Source: an uncultured Bacteroidales bacterium
GTDB lineage: Bacteria; Bacteroidota; Bacteroidia; Bacteroidales; UBA932
Direction of reading: 5' to 3'
Assembly (NCBI GenBank): GCA_947177525.1
Contig: CAMWUW010000014.1
Span: 1 to 37,849 of the forward strand
DNA length: 37,849 bases
In this document: piece by piece, positions 1 through 8,759 of the stretch
Layout: every line of letters begins with the position of its first letter
Position numbering within the stretch: position 1 is the first letter of the stretch
Made by a program: the position numbers and the translations under genes
Notes under the pieces: generated by a model
The model's input: the letters and a program-made list of their open reading frames with translations, nothing else
What the model was told of the DNA's origin: nothing
The model's database searches: none

Positions 1-803
1 CCTCAGAAGATCCTGACAGCTGGTGGTGCAGGTACCCTGAACTTCCTTTCAGCACGAAGGGGATGAACCGGGCTGCGGCGAGAAGTGCGGCATACCAGAA
101 ACTGATTAGGGATTATCTTAGGTGCGCGGCAGCGGTGGATGACAACATCGGGAAATTGCTGGATGCCCTTGATGAAATGGGAATAGCTGACAATACGGTT
201 GTAATATACGTGGCGGACCAGGGATATTTTCTCGGGGAGCATGGATTCTATGATAAGCGCATGTTCTACGAAGAGTCAGCCAGAATGCCTTTTGTCATAA
301 GGTATCCGAAGGAACTGCCCCGCGGGACAAGAAACAGTGATCTGATACTGAATGTGGATTTTGCGGCCACGCTTGCTGACTTTGCCGGAGTACCTGCCCC
401 GGAAGGGAGCCAGGGACGCAGTTTCAGGGATAACCTTAAGGGCAATTCTCCCGTAGACTGGAGGCAGAGCATATATTACAGATATTGGACCCAGCATGAT
501 ATCCGGCCTGCCCATATAGGGGTGAGGACTGACAGATATAAATTGATTTTCCTTTACGGGGACAGGCTTGGAATGACCGGGTCTGATGACTTTGTTTCCG
601 AACCGTCATGGGAATTTTATGATCTTCAGGAAGATCCTCATGAAAACCATAATGCCTACGGAGAGCGCAGGTATGCAGATGTCATCAAGAAAATGAAAAA
701 GGAGATGATGAGATTGCGCGAGGAAGTGGGGGATACCGATCCGCAATCTGAAAGAATGGCTGAGATACTCCGTGCCGCCGGTCTGGACACAATGAGGCAT
801 TAA
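1..803 (+). CDS. S1-family sulfatase, C-terminal part (5' end outside window)
   Basis: The reading frame is open from base 3, so this is the 3' part of a longer gene; about 266 residues are visible and the N-terminal half with the formylglycine site lies upstream. Seen: the segment DQGYFLGEHGFYDKRMFYEE carries the Asp, Gly-Glu-His and Lys residues typical of the second half of the S1 sulfatase active site. It is followed by VDFAATLADFAGVPAPEG and by the GVRTDRYKLI strand and a C-terminal YDLQEDPHE segment, usual for arylsulfatase-type enzymes with a DUF4976-like C-terminal subdomain. Known for the family: hydrolysis of sulfate esters on host or dietary glycans in the periplasm or at the surface. 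Substrate cannot be told from this part; it resembles the group containing GlcNAc-6-sulfatases. It lies 271 bp upstream of the SusC/SusD operon on the same strand, so a functional link is possible but the gap contains a likely separate promoter. Confidence 0.93.
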   Translation, partial: SEDPDSWWCRYPELPFSTKGMNRAAARSAAYQKLIRDYLRCAAAVDDNIGKLLDALDEMGIADNTVVIYVADQGYFLGEHGFYDKRMFYEESARMPFVIRYPKELPRGTRNSDLILNVDFAATLADFAGVPAPEGSQGRSFRDNLKGNSPVDWRQSIYYRYWTQHDIRPAHIGVRTDRYKLIFLYGDRLGMTGSDDFVSEPSWEFYDLQEDPHENHNAYGERRYADVIKKMKKEMMRLREEVGDTDPQSERMAEILRAAGLDTMRH

Positions 804-1016
804 TAAAAATGTGCTCTTTTTGTGCTGAAATATAGTATTTTACATAGTCCTAAAGCGAATATGTGAATATTTTTGCTTGCATTTTGATGTTTTATGCGTG
901 ATTTTGGGGTGTTGTTGTGATAAAATGTAAGCAAAGGTGTGTGAAAATCGGTTTTTTATAAGTTGATAGCTTATTAAGTTGTTGATTTTCTGTATGTTAT
1001 GTGTCTATATGACTAT

Positions 1017-1048
1017 TTTGTTTTTATAGTTTATTTTATCGAAATTTG
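1017..1048 (+). promoter_or_regulatory. Putative Bacteroidetes sigma-ABfr promoter for the SusC operon
   Basis: A TTTG box (1017-1020) is followed after 20 bp by GAAATTTG (1041-1048), which matches 7 of 8 positions of the TAnnTTTG -7 box. The spacing fits the known Bacteroidetes primary promoter. Transcription would start near 1053, about 20 bases before the susC ATG at 1075. The first base of the TA dinucleotide is wrong, so this is a probable and not a certain promoter. Confidence 0.45.
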
Positions 1049-1074
1049 CGGCCGTTTTTTGTAAAATGGCTTAA

Positions 1075-4020
1075 ATGAAGAGATTTGAAAAATTAATTGC
1101 CAGCCTTTTGGTCTGCCTTCTCGGGGGGGGCATCTCATTTGCCCAGCCATCCGTTAAGGTCAGCGGTGTGGTTACTTCAGCAGAGGACAATATGCCTTTG
1201 ATTGGAGTAACTGTGATTGCAGGTCCTGGCATCGGAGTCTCCACATCTGTTGACGGAGACTACAGTATCGAAGTTGCGCCTGGCACTAAGCTGGTCTTCT
1301 CATCCATAGGTTTCCTTGATGAGGAGTTTATAGTTGCCCCCGGCGAGTCTGAAATCAGGCATGACGTCGTAATGCAGACCGAGAGCACACGTCTGGATGA
1401 TGTGGTGGTCATAGCTTATGGCGTCAGAAAAAAGGGAACCATAACCGGTTCTGTGGCGACAGTCAAGTCACAGGCCATCGAAAGCACCCCTACGGCAGCC
1501 TTTGACCAGGCTTTGCAGGGACAGGTGCCGGGCCTTATGGTACTGTCTAATTCCGGTGAGCCGAGTGCAGCCGCCACAATGACAATCCGCGGAACCAACT
1601 CCATCAATTCCGGTACCTCTCCGCTCTATGTCCTTGACGGAGTGGCTATTTCAGCCGCTGATTTCAATTCCATAAACCCGTCCGACATAGAAAGTCTGAC
1701 TGTCTTGCGTGATGCTTCTTCCACATCAATATATGGAGCACGTGCGGCCAACGGAGTAATCGTAATCACTACAAAAAGAGGACGCCAGAGCGACAGGCCT
1801 TTTATCAATTATCGTATGCAGCTCGGATTTTCTGACCTTGCATACGGAAATTGGGACCTTATGAATACTGCAGAGCGCATTCAGTACGAGAAGGAAGTCG
1901 GACTGACAGACGGAAAGGACTACAACGTCCTGTCAATGACAGATGTGAACTGGCTTGACGCTGTCTATGACAACGCGGCCCTTCTGCAGAGCTATGAACT
2001 TTCTGTTTCTGGAGCATCGGAAAAGACAAATTATTATTTCTCAGGAGGATACTACGATCAGGAGGGTGTTGCTCCGGGTTCAGGTTTCAAGCGTTACTCA
2101 ATGCGTTTCAATGTTGAGCAGCAGATGGCGAAATGGCTGAAGATGGGAACCAACACCATGTTGAACTATCAGGGGATAGAACAGGCGGATGAAGGTGCAT
2201 ACGCCCTCGTTACCCCTATATCTGCGGCGCGTTTCATGCTTCCTTACTGGAATCCTTACAGAAAAGACGGCTCGCTTGCCTCCATCAACGACGGTTCATG
2301 GAAGGGACAGGGCCAGAATCCTCTTGAGTGGCTTGAAAACAATCCGCGCCGATATAAGAAATATAAGGTGATGTCTACCATATTTGCAGAGGCGACACCT
2401 GTAAAGGGGCTGTCCATACGTTCGCAATTTGCTGTAGACTATTCGCATGCAACAGGATTCTCCAAGTCCAATCCGAGCTATGCGCCAAACCAGGAAGACG
2501 GAAAGGCCTCAAGAAACTCATCGGAAGGCCTGTCGCTCAATATAACCAACACAATAGGCTATCAGTTCGATGTCCGTGACATCCATTCCTTCAATTTCCT
2601 TGTCGGACAGGAAGGGGTGACGTATCGCTATGAAAGCTTCGGTGTCACCACTGCCGGGCAGAACAATGACTTCCTGACGGACATATCCACCGGTACCAGG
2701 GCCACATCATGGAGCAGCGTTTCTTCTGCGGATTATTCCCTTCTTTCGTTCTTTGCGCGTGGAGAGTATAATTATGATTCACGCTATTATGTGGAATTGT
2801 CTGCACGTGCTGACGGCTCATCCCGTTTCGGTGCACGTGGACGTTATGCCGGATTCTGGTCAGCCGGACTTATGTGGAACATGAGGAACGAAAGATTCAT
2901 GCAGAATGCGGCTTCGTGGCTTACAAATGCCCAGATTGCATTCAGCACCGGTACGTCAGGAAACTCGTCAATTCCAAACTATGAGCACCTCGCGCTTGTC
3001 GGCGGAGGTATGGACTATGTCGGGAATGCCGGTGTAGTTCCTATACAGCCGGGAAATGAGAATCTCGGATGGGAATCTACATGGACAACCAACCTCGGTC
3101 TGCATTTCGGATTCTGGAACAGGCTCAATGTGGACCTTGAACTTTATGACAAGGAGACATCCGACATGCTCATGGAGGTTCCTCTCTCGTATGCTACGTC
3201 CAACGGATACGGATACAAGTGGGACAATGTGGGCAAGATGAGGAATGTCGGAGCTGAAATAAGCGTGAGTGCCACTGCTGTGGCATATCGTGACTTTATA
3301 TGGACTGTCAATGCCAATGTCGGATACAACAAAAATAAAATAACGGAGCTTTACAATGGAGTGACAGAGTACGAGCCGGCAAATACAAGCACTAAGCTTG
3401 TTGTCGGCCAGTCTCTCGGCCAGTTCTATATGAACCGTTTTTATGGTGTGAATCCGGCAAACGGTGATGCCCTGTGGCTTACCAAGGACGGTGAGATTAC
3501 CACTGAGCTGCGCGACTCCGACAAAGTCCTCATGGGAAAAAGCTCGATTGCCCCATGGCAGGGTGGTTTCGGCACTTCGCTTTCATGGAAGGGAATCTCC
3601 CTTTCGGCACAGTTCAGCTGGGTTGCAGGAAGATACATGATAAACAATGACCGTTATTTCGATGAGTCAAACGGACGTTTCATGTCATACAACCAGTCAC
3701 GCCGCCTTCTTGACAGGTGGAAAGAGCCGGGCGACATTACGGATATCCCGCGCCACGGAATATATACGGAGTTTGATTCACGTCTTCTGGAAGATGCGTC
3801 ATTCCTCCGTCTCAAGAACTTGACACTGAGCTATTCACTCCCTTCTGAGCTTCTCAGGAAATCAGTAGTGTTCAGAGGACTGAGGATATATGCCCAGGGA
3901 CAGAACCTGTTTACAGTGACAGGATTCTCCGGACTTGATCCGGAAGGTTCATCCAATGTTTACCAGGCGGCGTACCCTATGTCACGCCAGTTTACCTTCG
4001 GTTTGGACCTAACATTCTAA
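1075..4020 (+). CDS. SusC/RagA-like TonB-dependent outer-membrane transporter (981 aa)
   Basis: Forms the beta-barrel of a SusCD importer, taking up oligosaccharides or peptides through the outer membrane with TonB energy. Seen: signal peptide at residues 1-23 ending ISFA-Q, a CarboxypepD_reg-like domain at about 29-110 (GVVTSAEDNMPLIGVTVIAG), a plug domain from about 110 with YVLDGVAIS near 185 and IYGARAANGVIVITTKRG near 220, then a long barrel that ends in a C-terminal Phe (FGLDLTF). There is no STN domain, so no direct FecR/sigma signalling is expected. The ATG at 1075 is preceded by an in-frame stop and gives a complete signal peptide. It is followed 10 bp later by susD. Odd feature: a run of eight G (1123-1130) inside the signal-peptide codons, a possible slippage site. 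Length is typical of the family. Confidence 0.95.
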   Translation: MKRFEKLIASLLVCLLGGGISFAQPSVKVSGVVTSAEDNMPLIGVTVIAGPGIGVSTSVDGDYSIEVAPGTKLVFSSIGFLDEEFIVAPGESEIRHDVVMQTESTRLDDVVVIAYGVRKKGTITGSVATVKSQAIESTPTAAFDQALQGQVPGLMVLSNSGEPSAAATMTIRGTNSINSGTSPLYVLDGVAISAADFNSINPSDIESLTVLRDASSTSIYGARAANGVIVITTKRGRQSDRPFINYRMQLGFSDLAYGNWDLMNTAERIQYEKEVGLTDGKDYNVLSMTDVNWLDAVYDNAALLQSYELSVSGASEKTNYYFSGGYYDQEGVAPGSGFKRYSMRFNVEQQMAKWLKMGTNTMLNYQGIEQADEGAYALVTPISAARFMLPYWNPYRKDGSLASINDGSWKGQGQNPLEWLENNPRRYKKYKVMSTIFAEATPVKGLSIRSQFAVDYSHATGFSKSNPSYAPNQEDGKASRNSSEGLSLNITNTIGYQFDVRDIHSFNFLVGQEGVTYRYESFGVTTAGQNNDFLTDISTGTRATSWSSVSSADYSLLSFFARGEYNYDSRYYVELSARADGSSRFGARGRYAGFWSAGLMWNMRNERFMQNAASWLTNAQIAFSTGTSGNSSIPNYEHLALVGGGMDYVGNAGVVPIQPGNENLGWESTWTTNLGLHFGFWNRLNVDLELYDKETSDMLMEVPLSYATSNGYGYKWDNVGKMRNVGAEISVSATAVAYRDFIWTVNANVGYNKNKITELYNGVTEYEPANTSTKLVVGQSLGQFYMNRFYGVNPANGDALWLTKDGEITTELRDSDKVLMGKSSIAPWQGGFGTSLSWKGISLSAQFSWVAGRYMINNDRYFDESNGRFMSYNQSRRLLDRWKEPGDITDIPRHGIYTEFDSRLLEDASFLRLKNLTLSYSLPSELLRKSVVFRGLRIYAQGQNLFTVTGFSGLDPEGSSNVYQAAYPMSRQFTFGLDLTF

Positions 4021-4030
4021 AATCGTGAAT

Positions 4031-5608
4031 ATGAAAGCATTAAAAAATATAATACATACAACTGTCATTGCGCTCATTGTGATGGTGAGTGCGCCTTCAT
4101 GCCTTGAAAAGTATCCAGGTGACGCCATTCTTGAAAAGGACGCGATGCTTACATTGTCCGATGCCGAGCAGTCATTGATCGGAATATATGCATCTTTCAA
4201 GTCAGCAGCTCTCTACAGCGGCTATCTTACATATCTTCCGGATATACAGGCAGACCTTGCATACGCTGTTGAAGGTTTTTCAAATGTGCACGGTGACATC
4301 TGGCAGTGGAACATACGCACGACAAACGAAGATGTTGAAAATGTATATGCCGCCCTGTATTCGATAATCGGAGAGTGCAACTTCTTTCTGGAGAAAGTCG
4401 GAAATCTGCGTGCATCGCTTGTCAATGACTCTCAGATTGAGGCTCTTGACAGCTGGACCGGAGAAGTCTACTGCGCCAGGGCATTGGCATATTCGGAACT
4501 TATAAAGTGTTTCTGCAAGGCCTATCCTCTGACAGGGGAGGCTTCTTCCCCGGATTCAAAAGGAGATGATGCACAGGCGGCCCTGGAGCTTGGAGTTGTG
4601 CTCCGTGACTCTTATTCAAAGGAAGAGATTGCCGTGCGCTCGAACCTCAGGGATTCATGGAATTTTGTCCTGAGTGACCTTGAGAAGGCTGAGACCATGA
4701 TAGATGAAGAGGAGGATTCCTACAATGCAATATGGCTCACAAGAGCCGCTGCCCATGCAATCCATGCCAGGGTAGCGCTGTATATGGGCAACTGGGATGA
4801 TGCCGTAAAATACTCCACTATGGTAATTGACAACCAGAATGCATCTTTCAGGCTGGCAAACGCCAATACGACATATACGACTGATGCCAACGGAAAGGCA
4901 ATCAGCTATTACAAATATATGTGGGACTATGACTCGTCATTTGAGATAATCTGGAAAATAGGCTTTACCACGACTTCCTACGGCGGAGCTCTCGGACGTA
5001 TTTTCCTGAACTTCACGAATGACTATACATATTTCTATCCGGACTATGTACCGGCCAAGTGGGCTTTGAATCTGTATGACAACGGCGATTTGCGTGCTTC
5101 TTCGTTCTTCGCCTCTAAGACCACCGGATATGCGCACAGGCTTTCTTGGCCATTGCTTGTAAAGTATTACGGCAATGCCAGTTTCATTTCCAATGCAAGG
5201 ATTTTCCATGTGAATATGCCTAAGGTCCTGCGTCTTTCGGAGCAGTATCTCATCCGTGCCGAGGCATATTGCCATCAGAAGAAATGGGGCGCTGCACAGA
5301 ATGACCTGGAGACCATGCGCAAGGCACGCTACAGTGCAGGTGGAAATATCTCCCTGAGTGAGAAGACCTGGCTTGACCAGATTTCCGATGAACGTGTGCG
5401 TGAGCTGTACATGGAAGGCTTCCGTCTTAATGACCTTAAGCGTTGGGGCCGTGGCTTTGAGCGCAGTGCCCAGACAAATTCCCTCAAGCAGGGCAGCACG
5501 CTTAAGATTGAGGCTGGAGACTACAGGTTTGTATGGCCTATACCGAATCATGAAATAGAGTCTCCGGGAACTGAGCTCGTGCAGAATCCGGGTTATGAAG
5601 GACTATAA
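4031..5608 (+). CDS. SusD/RagB-like surface lipoprotein (525 aa)
   Basis: Lid and ligand-binding partner of the SusC encoded just upstream. Seen: signal peptide MKALKNIIHTTVIALIVMVS with lipobox APSC, followed by LEKYPGD and an alpha-helical TPR-like body. The C-terminal segment ERVRELYMEGFRLNDLKRWG is the usual SusD family hallmark, and the protein ends near NPGYEG. The start is placed at the ATG at 4031; the frame could also begin at GTG 4025, but the ATG gives the standard lipoprotein leader. It sits 10 bp after susC and 12 bp before the next gene, consistent with co-transcription. The ligand cannot be predicted from the sequence alone; the neighbouring protease makes peptides a reasonable candidate. 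Confidence 0.95.
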   Translation: MKALKNIIHTTVIALIVMVSAPSCLEKYPGDAILEKDAMLTLSDAEQSLIGIYASFKSAALYSGYLTYLPDIQADLAYAVEGFSNVHGDIWQWNIRTTNEDVENVYAALYSIIGECNFFLEKVGNLRASLVNDSQIEALDSWTGEVYCARALAYSELIKCFCKAYPLTGEASSPDSKGDDAQAALELGVVLRDSYSKEEIAVRSNLRDSWNFVLSDLEKAETMIDEEEDSYNAIWLTRAAAHAIHARVALYMGNWDDAVKYSTMVIDNQNASFRLANANTTYTTDANGKAISYYKYMWDYDSSFEIIWKIGFTTTSYGGALGRIFLNFTNDYTYFYPDYVPAKWALNLYDNGDLRASSFFASKTTGYAHRLSWPLLVKYYGNASFISNARIFHVNMPKVLRLSEQYLIRAEAYCHQKKWGAAQNDLETMRKARYSAGGNISLSEKTWLDQISDERVRELYMEGFRLNDLKRWGRGFERSAQTNSLKQGSTLKIEAGDYRFVWPIPNHEIESPGTELVQNPGYEGL

Positions 5609-5620
5609 TATTTAGACAAT

Positions 5621-6592
5621 ATGGGACAAAGATATACTGAACTTTTTGTGTCGGCCGCAATCTTTATGGCGGCAATGTTTGCCTCAGGATGCCAGGACAG
5701 GGACATGACCCTGGCTACTTCCGGAGCTGAATATGTTATGTTTGCAGACACGATGGCCATATATCCTGTAATTGAGAATGAGACATTCAGCGTTCCTGTG
5801 GTCTCTACAGTTGCAAAGAATTATGACCGTACTTTTGCCGTGGAGGTGATTGACCGCGGCAGCAATGCCATTGAGAACTATCATTATCGGCTTAAGTCCA
5901 ATACAATTGTGATTCCTGCAGGAGAAGTGCGCACTGATGTTGAGATTGAAGGAATATACAATAATATAGATGCGCTTGATTCATTGGGATTTACGCTCAG
6001 GCTTGTAATTCCTTCGGAACTGGAGATGCCTGCCGGCGGTGCAGATGAAGGCTATGGTGTGGAGACAAAGTGCGTGCTTATGAAGATCTGTCCTTTCAAT
6101 CTGGAAAACTTCTGCGGATATTGCCTGCTTACCTCTACATATCTTCTCAACTATTCACTTAACGGTTCATACCAGAGGCTTATATGGACGGAGCCGCATA
6201 AGACTCTGGAGAATACCATTGTTTGTCACGACTGGCTTTATGACGGCTATGACATCAATCTTACATTGGATCCGGAGGACCCGATGTCACCGGAAGTTAC
6301 GGTTGAGAAAGACCAGGTGATGTCTGACGAGTGGACAGCATTCGGCATAATCAGGGGAGACAACAAGATACGTGTTGAAAGCAGTACGGCATACCCGTCG
6401 TTTTTCTACGGTTGCCAGGACTATCTGACTGTCTCTTTCCGTGCGTATGTGACGACTCTTGGAGGAGAGTTCGGCACTGTGGGGCATTTCCTTAACATAA
6501 TGGAGTGGATAAGCCGGGAAGAAGCAGAAAGGTTAATGCGGGAAGAGGGGATGACTATGGCTACAAAGCCTTCCGGACAGGGCCTTGAATAG
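5621..6592 (+). CDS. DUF4984/DUF4843-like surface lipoprotein (323 aa)
   Basis: A lipoprotein with leader MGQRYTELFVSAAIFMAAMF and lipobox ASGC followed by QDRD, an acidic start that fits the surface-export signal of Bacteroidetes lipoproteins. Residues about 35-155 look like an all-beta DUF4843-type domain (NETFSVPVV, NYHYRLKS, IPAGEVRTDVEIEG, FTLRLVIPSE). The second half (about 160-300) resembles DUF4984, with aromatic-rich strands and NTIVCHDWLYDGYDI. Such proteins often follow a susCD pair and probably add a ligand-binding surface, but the molecular role is unknown. It begins 12 bp after susD, so it belongs to the operon. The domain names are from memory of the families and are less sure than the lipoprotein call. 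Confidence 0.75.
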   Translation: MGQRYTELFVSAAIFMAAMFASGCQDRDMTLATSGAEYVMFADTMAIYPVIENETFSVPVVSTVAKNYDRTFAVEVIDRGSNAIENYHYRLKSNTIVIPAGEVRTDVEIEGIYNNIDALDSLGFTLRLVIPSELEMPAGGADEGYGVETKCVLMKICPFNLENFCGYCLLTSTYLLNYSLNGSYQRLIWTEPHKTLENTIVCHDWLYDGYDINLTLDPEDPMSPEVTVEKDQVMSDEWTAFGIIRGDNKIRVESSTAYPSFFYGCQDYLTVSFRAYVTTLGGEFGTVGHFLNIMEWISREEAERLMREEGMTMATKPSGQGLE

Positions 6593-6649
6593 GCTGTCCA
6601 AAAATTTACTTACTCTTTTTATTAATTATAGTCATTAAATTACGGACTT

Positions 6650-8674
6650 ATGAAGACAAATTTTTGGAAAATGGCACCGGCTCTTCTTATAGGGCTCGCC
6701 ATGTCTGTGGCTTCCTGTGAGAAGCCGGCCCCCGCTGAGGAAGTGCTTCCGATCTTCCCTGAACAGGTCAACAAAACTGTTGAACCCGGTGAATCATGGG
6801 CTCTGACCATCAAACCCAATCTTCCTTGGGAGGTTTCCATTTCAGGTGACACTCAGTTTTTCCGCATGATTTCGGGAGGGGAGCCTCTTCCTGTGGTCAG
6901 CGGCCAGGCAGGAGAACACACTCTCAGTGTCGAGGCCATTGTGGATGAAACTGATTTCGAGCAGCGTCAGTGCACGCTTACTATGAAAATGGCCGGCAAG
7001 GAGCAGGTCATAGCTGTGGTTACCCGTAACGGCCGCGACAGGATTTTCAATATTTATCCTGTAAAGATAGGCAGTGACGGATTTGAATATGCAGACGGCG
7101 GCTATGCTTATGAGACTGAGCCGTCAAGTGAATTCAGCTTGTATTTCGACGGCAATATTCTCCAGACCTATATGAAGGTCGAGGCTAATTTCGACTGGGC
7201 ATTGAAGGATACTCCGGAGTGGGCTGAGGCCATTGAGATTCCGGGAAGGTACGCTACTTCCGGAAAAGCCAACGAGCCGGTGGCAGTCTGCCTGCGCGGT
7301 GTAAATCCAAAGTATCCTATTGACGGCGACACAGGAAATCTGGTGTTTGTGGTGAATGACAATACTGACAATCCTATGGAGGTCGGTGGCGAAATCACTC
7401 TTTCCATTGAGGCTGTGAAGGATATCTTCACTGTAACGGCACCTGGTGCAGTCCGCTTCAATGCTGCAGGAGACTATTATAATGAGATGTACGGCGACTG
7501 GCAGAAAGGCATGCCTGCAAAAGGAAGCTCAATCGGTATTGACGGTGTGCAGGTGTTTGCCGTGGAGAAGCAGTACGGAGTATATACAGTCGTAGGCTCG
7601 TCCAAGAGATATGCTTCAATCAGCGGCTGGGTGAATGTAGCAATCGCTGCAGAGGATGATGCAGATGTCCTGAAGAGCTGGGACTATACTCTCCGCGTGG
7701 CTGAGAATGAAGGTGCGGCACGAAGTGCGGAGATACTTGTGGTTCCGGGCACTGTTTCTGTCTCAGATCCTGATTATGACCTCTTCAGTCCGGACGGAAC
7801 TGAGATTGCAGAGGGCTTCAGCAAATATGTATGCTCTGTGCTGAACCAGGACGGAATCGGCGGAGGAAACCTTGACGGAGGACTGGTGTCTGCCGACGCG
7901 GACAAGCTTGCTTCCAAGGGAGCAATGCTTGAAAAACTTGATCTTTCCGTGAATGAGATGGAGTTTCTTGATGAGACTTTCAAGGTTGGACTTGATAATT
8001 ATTACCAGTTGACTGTTACCAAGCCGAGCGGCATATATGAATTCAAGTACGGAAAGGAATTGTGGGGAGCTGAGCCGTACATTCTGAACAACTCTTACAT
8101 GCCGGTGGTTGACGAGTCTGCTTTCGGAACATGGGTAGGCGAGATGTCGGAGACGACTATTGAGCTGAAGTTCACGGATGACGATGCCTTCATGATGAAA
8201 TTCCTGCTTCTTCAGACCGGCAATGCCAATTATGAAATGGAGGGCTTTGCCGTAATTCTGGTCATGTATGACACTGAAGCTGTGATCGGCGGAGGAAATT
8301 CAAGTGCACTTGCCTTCAAATACGCTTCATGGGGAGGCGGAGCCGGATGCGGTCTCCGCAAGATGAGCGAGGCTGAAGACGGTGAGTCTGAGTATTACTG
8401 GGCTTGCAAGGAGAATCTCTACAATTCAGATGAAATCTATGAATTGACTTATGGCCCGAATTGCTCTATGCCTAATCTTGAGTCAACAATCGAATTTACA
8501 GGATTCTATAATCTTGTTGAAAGTGATGCCTCATGGCTTGCGGCTGAAGGCGATGCGTCTGATCTTTTCATAGACATGGGAAGTGCCGGTGAAGCAAGGC
8601 AGGGAGCACTGATTTTTACAAATGCTGGAATGCCTGTGCTTGCAATTGTCTGCAAATACGACCCTAACTTTTAA
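6650..8674 (+). CDS. Large DUF5003-like surface lipoprotein (674 aa)
   Basis: Signal peptide MKTNFWKMAPALLIGLAMSV with lipobox ASC, then EKPAPAEE. Residues about 35-125 form a BACON/Ig-like beta domain (WEVSISGDTQFFRMISGG, QCTLTMKMAGKEQVIAVV). The rest is a long beta-rich region without recognised catalytic motifs; it looks like the DUF5003 family found after susCD genes in Bacteroidales. The protein is probably a surface-exposed glycan- or protein-binding component of the SusCD complex. It starts 57 bp after the previous stop and is followed directly by a terminator-like hairpin at 8682-8713, so it is probably the last gene of the full-strength transcript. No enzyme signature seen. The family name is tentative. 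Confidence 0.72.
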   Translation: MKTNFWKMAPALLIGLAMSVASCEKPAPAEEVLPIFPEQVNKTVEPGESWALTIKPNLPWEVSISGDTQFFRMISGGEPLPVVSGQAGEHTLSVEAIVDETDFEQRQCTLTMKMAGKEQVIAVVTRNGRDRIFNIYPVKIGSDGFEYADGGYAYETEPSSEFSLYFDGNILQTYMKVEANFDWALKDTPEWAEAIEIPGRYATSGKANEPVAVCLRGVNPKYPIDGDTGNLVFVVNDNTDNPMEVGGEITLSIEAVKDIFTVTAPGAVRFNAAGDYYNEMYGDWQKGMPAKGSSIGIDGVQVFAVEKQYGVYTVVGSSKRYASISGWVNVAIAAEDDADVLKSWDYTLRVAENEGAARSAEILVVPGTVSVSDPDYDLFSPDGTEIAEGFSKYVCSVLNQDGIGGGNLDGGLVSADADKLASKGAMLEKLDLSVNEMEFLDETFKVGLDNYYQLTVTKPSGIYEFKYGKELWGAEPYILNNSYMPVVDESAFGTWVGEMSETTIELKFTDDDAFMMKFLLLQTGNANYEMEGFAVILVMYDTEAVIGGGNSSALAFKYASWGGGAGCGLRKMSEAEDGESEYYWACKENLYNSDEIYELTYGPNCSMPNLESTIEFTGFYNLVESDASWLAAEGDASDLFIDMGSAGEARQGALIFTNAGMPVLAIVCKYDPNF

Positions 8675-8681
8675 TTGAATC

Positions 8682-8713
8682 AATTTCCCCGCTCATTCGC
8701 GGGCGGGGAAATT
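8682..8713 (+). terminator. Terminator-like hairpin inside the gene cluster
   Basis: Arms AATTTCCCCGC (8682-8692) and GCGGGGAAATT (8703-8713) are perfectly complementary over 11 bp with a 10-base loop, followed by TTTATT. It lies 8 bases after the stop of the 674-aa lipoprotein gene and 47 bases before the LRR gene. It could end the SusCD transcript, or allow partial read-through so that the LRR/protease genes are made at a lower level. Confidence 0.75.
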
Positions 8714-8759
8714 TTATTGAACTGACTGTAATTGATAAAAATAAAGAGACGTTTTTGAT

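Noticed and set aside
4937..5551. 204-aa open frame on the - strand across susD
   Set aside because: Antisense to a clear SusD; no domain or leader.
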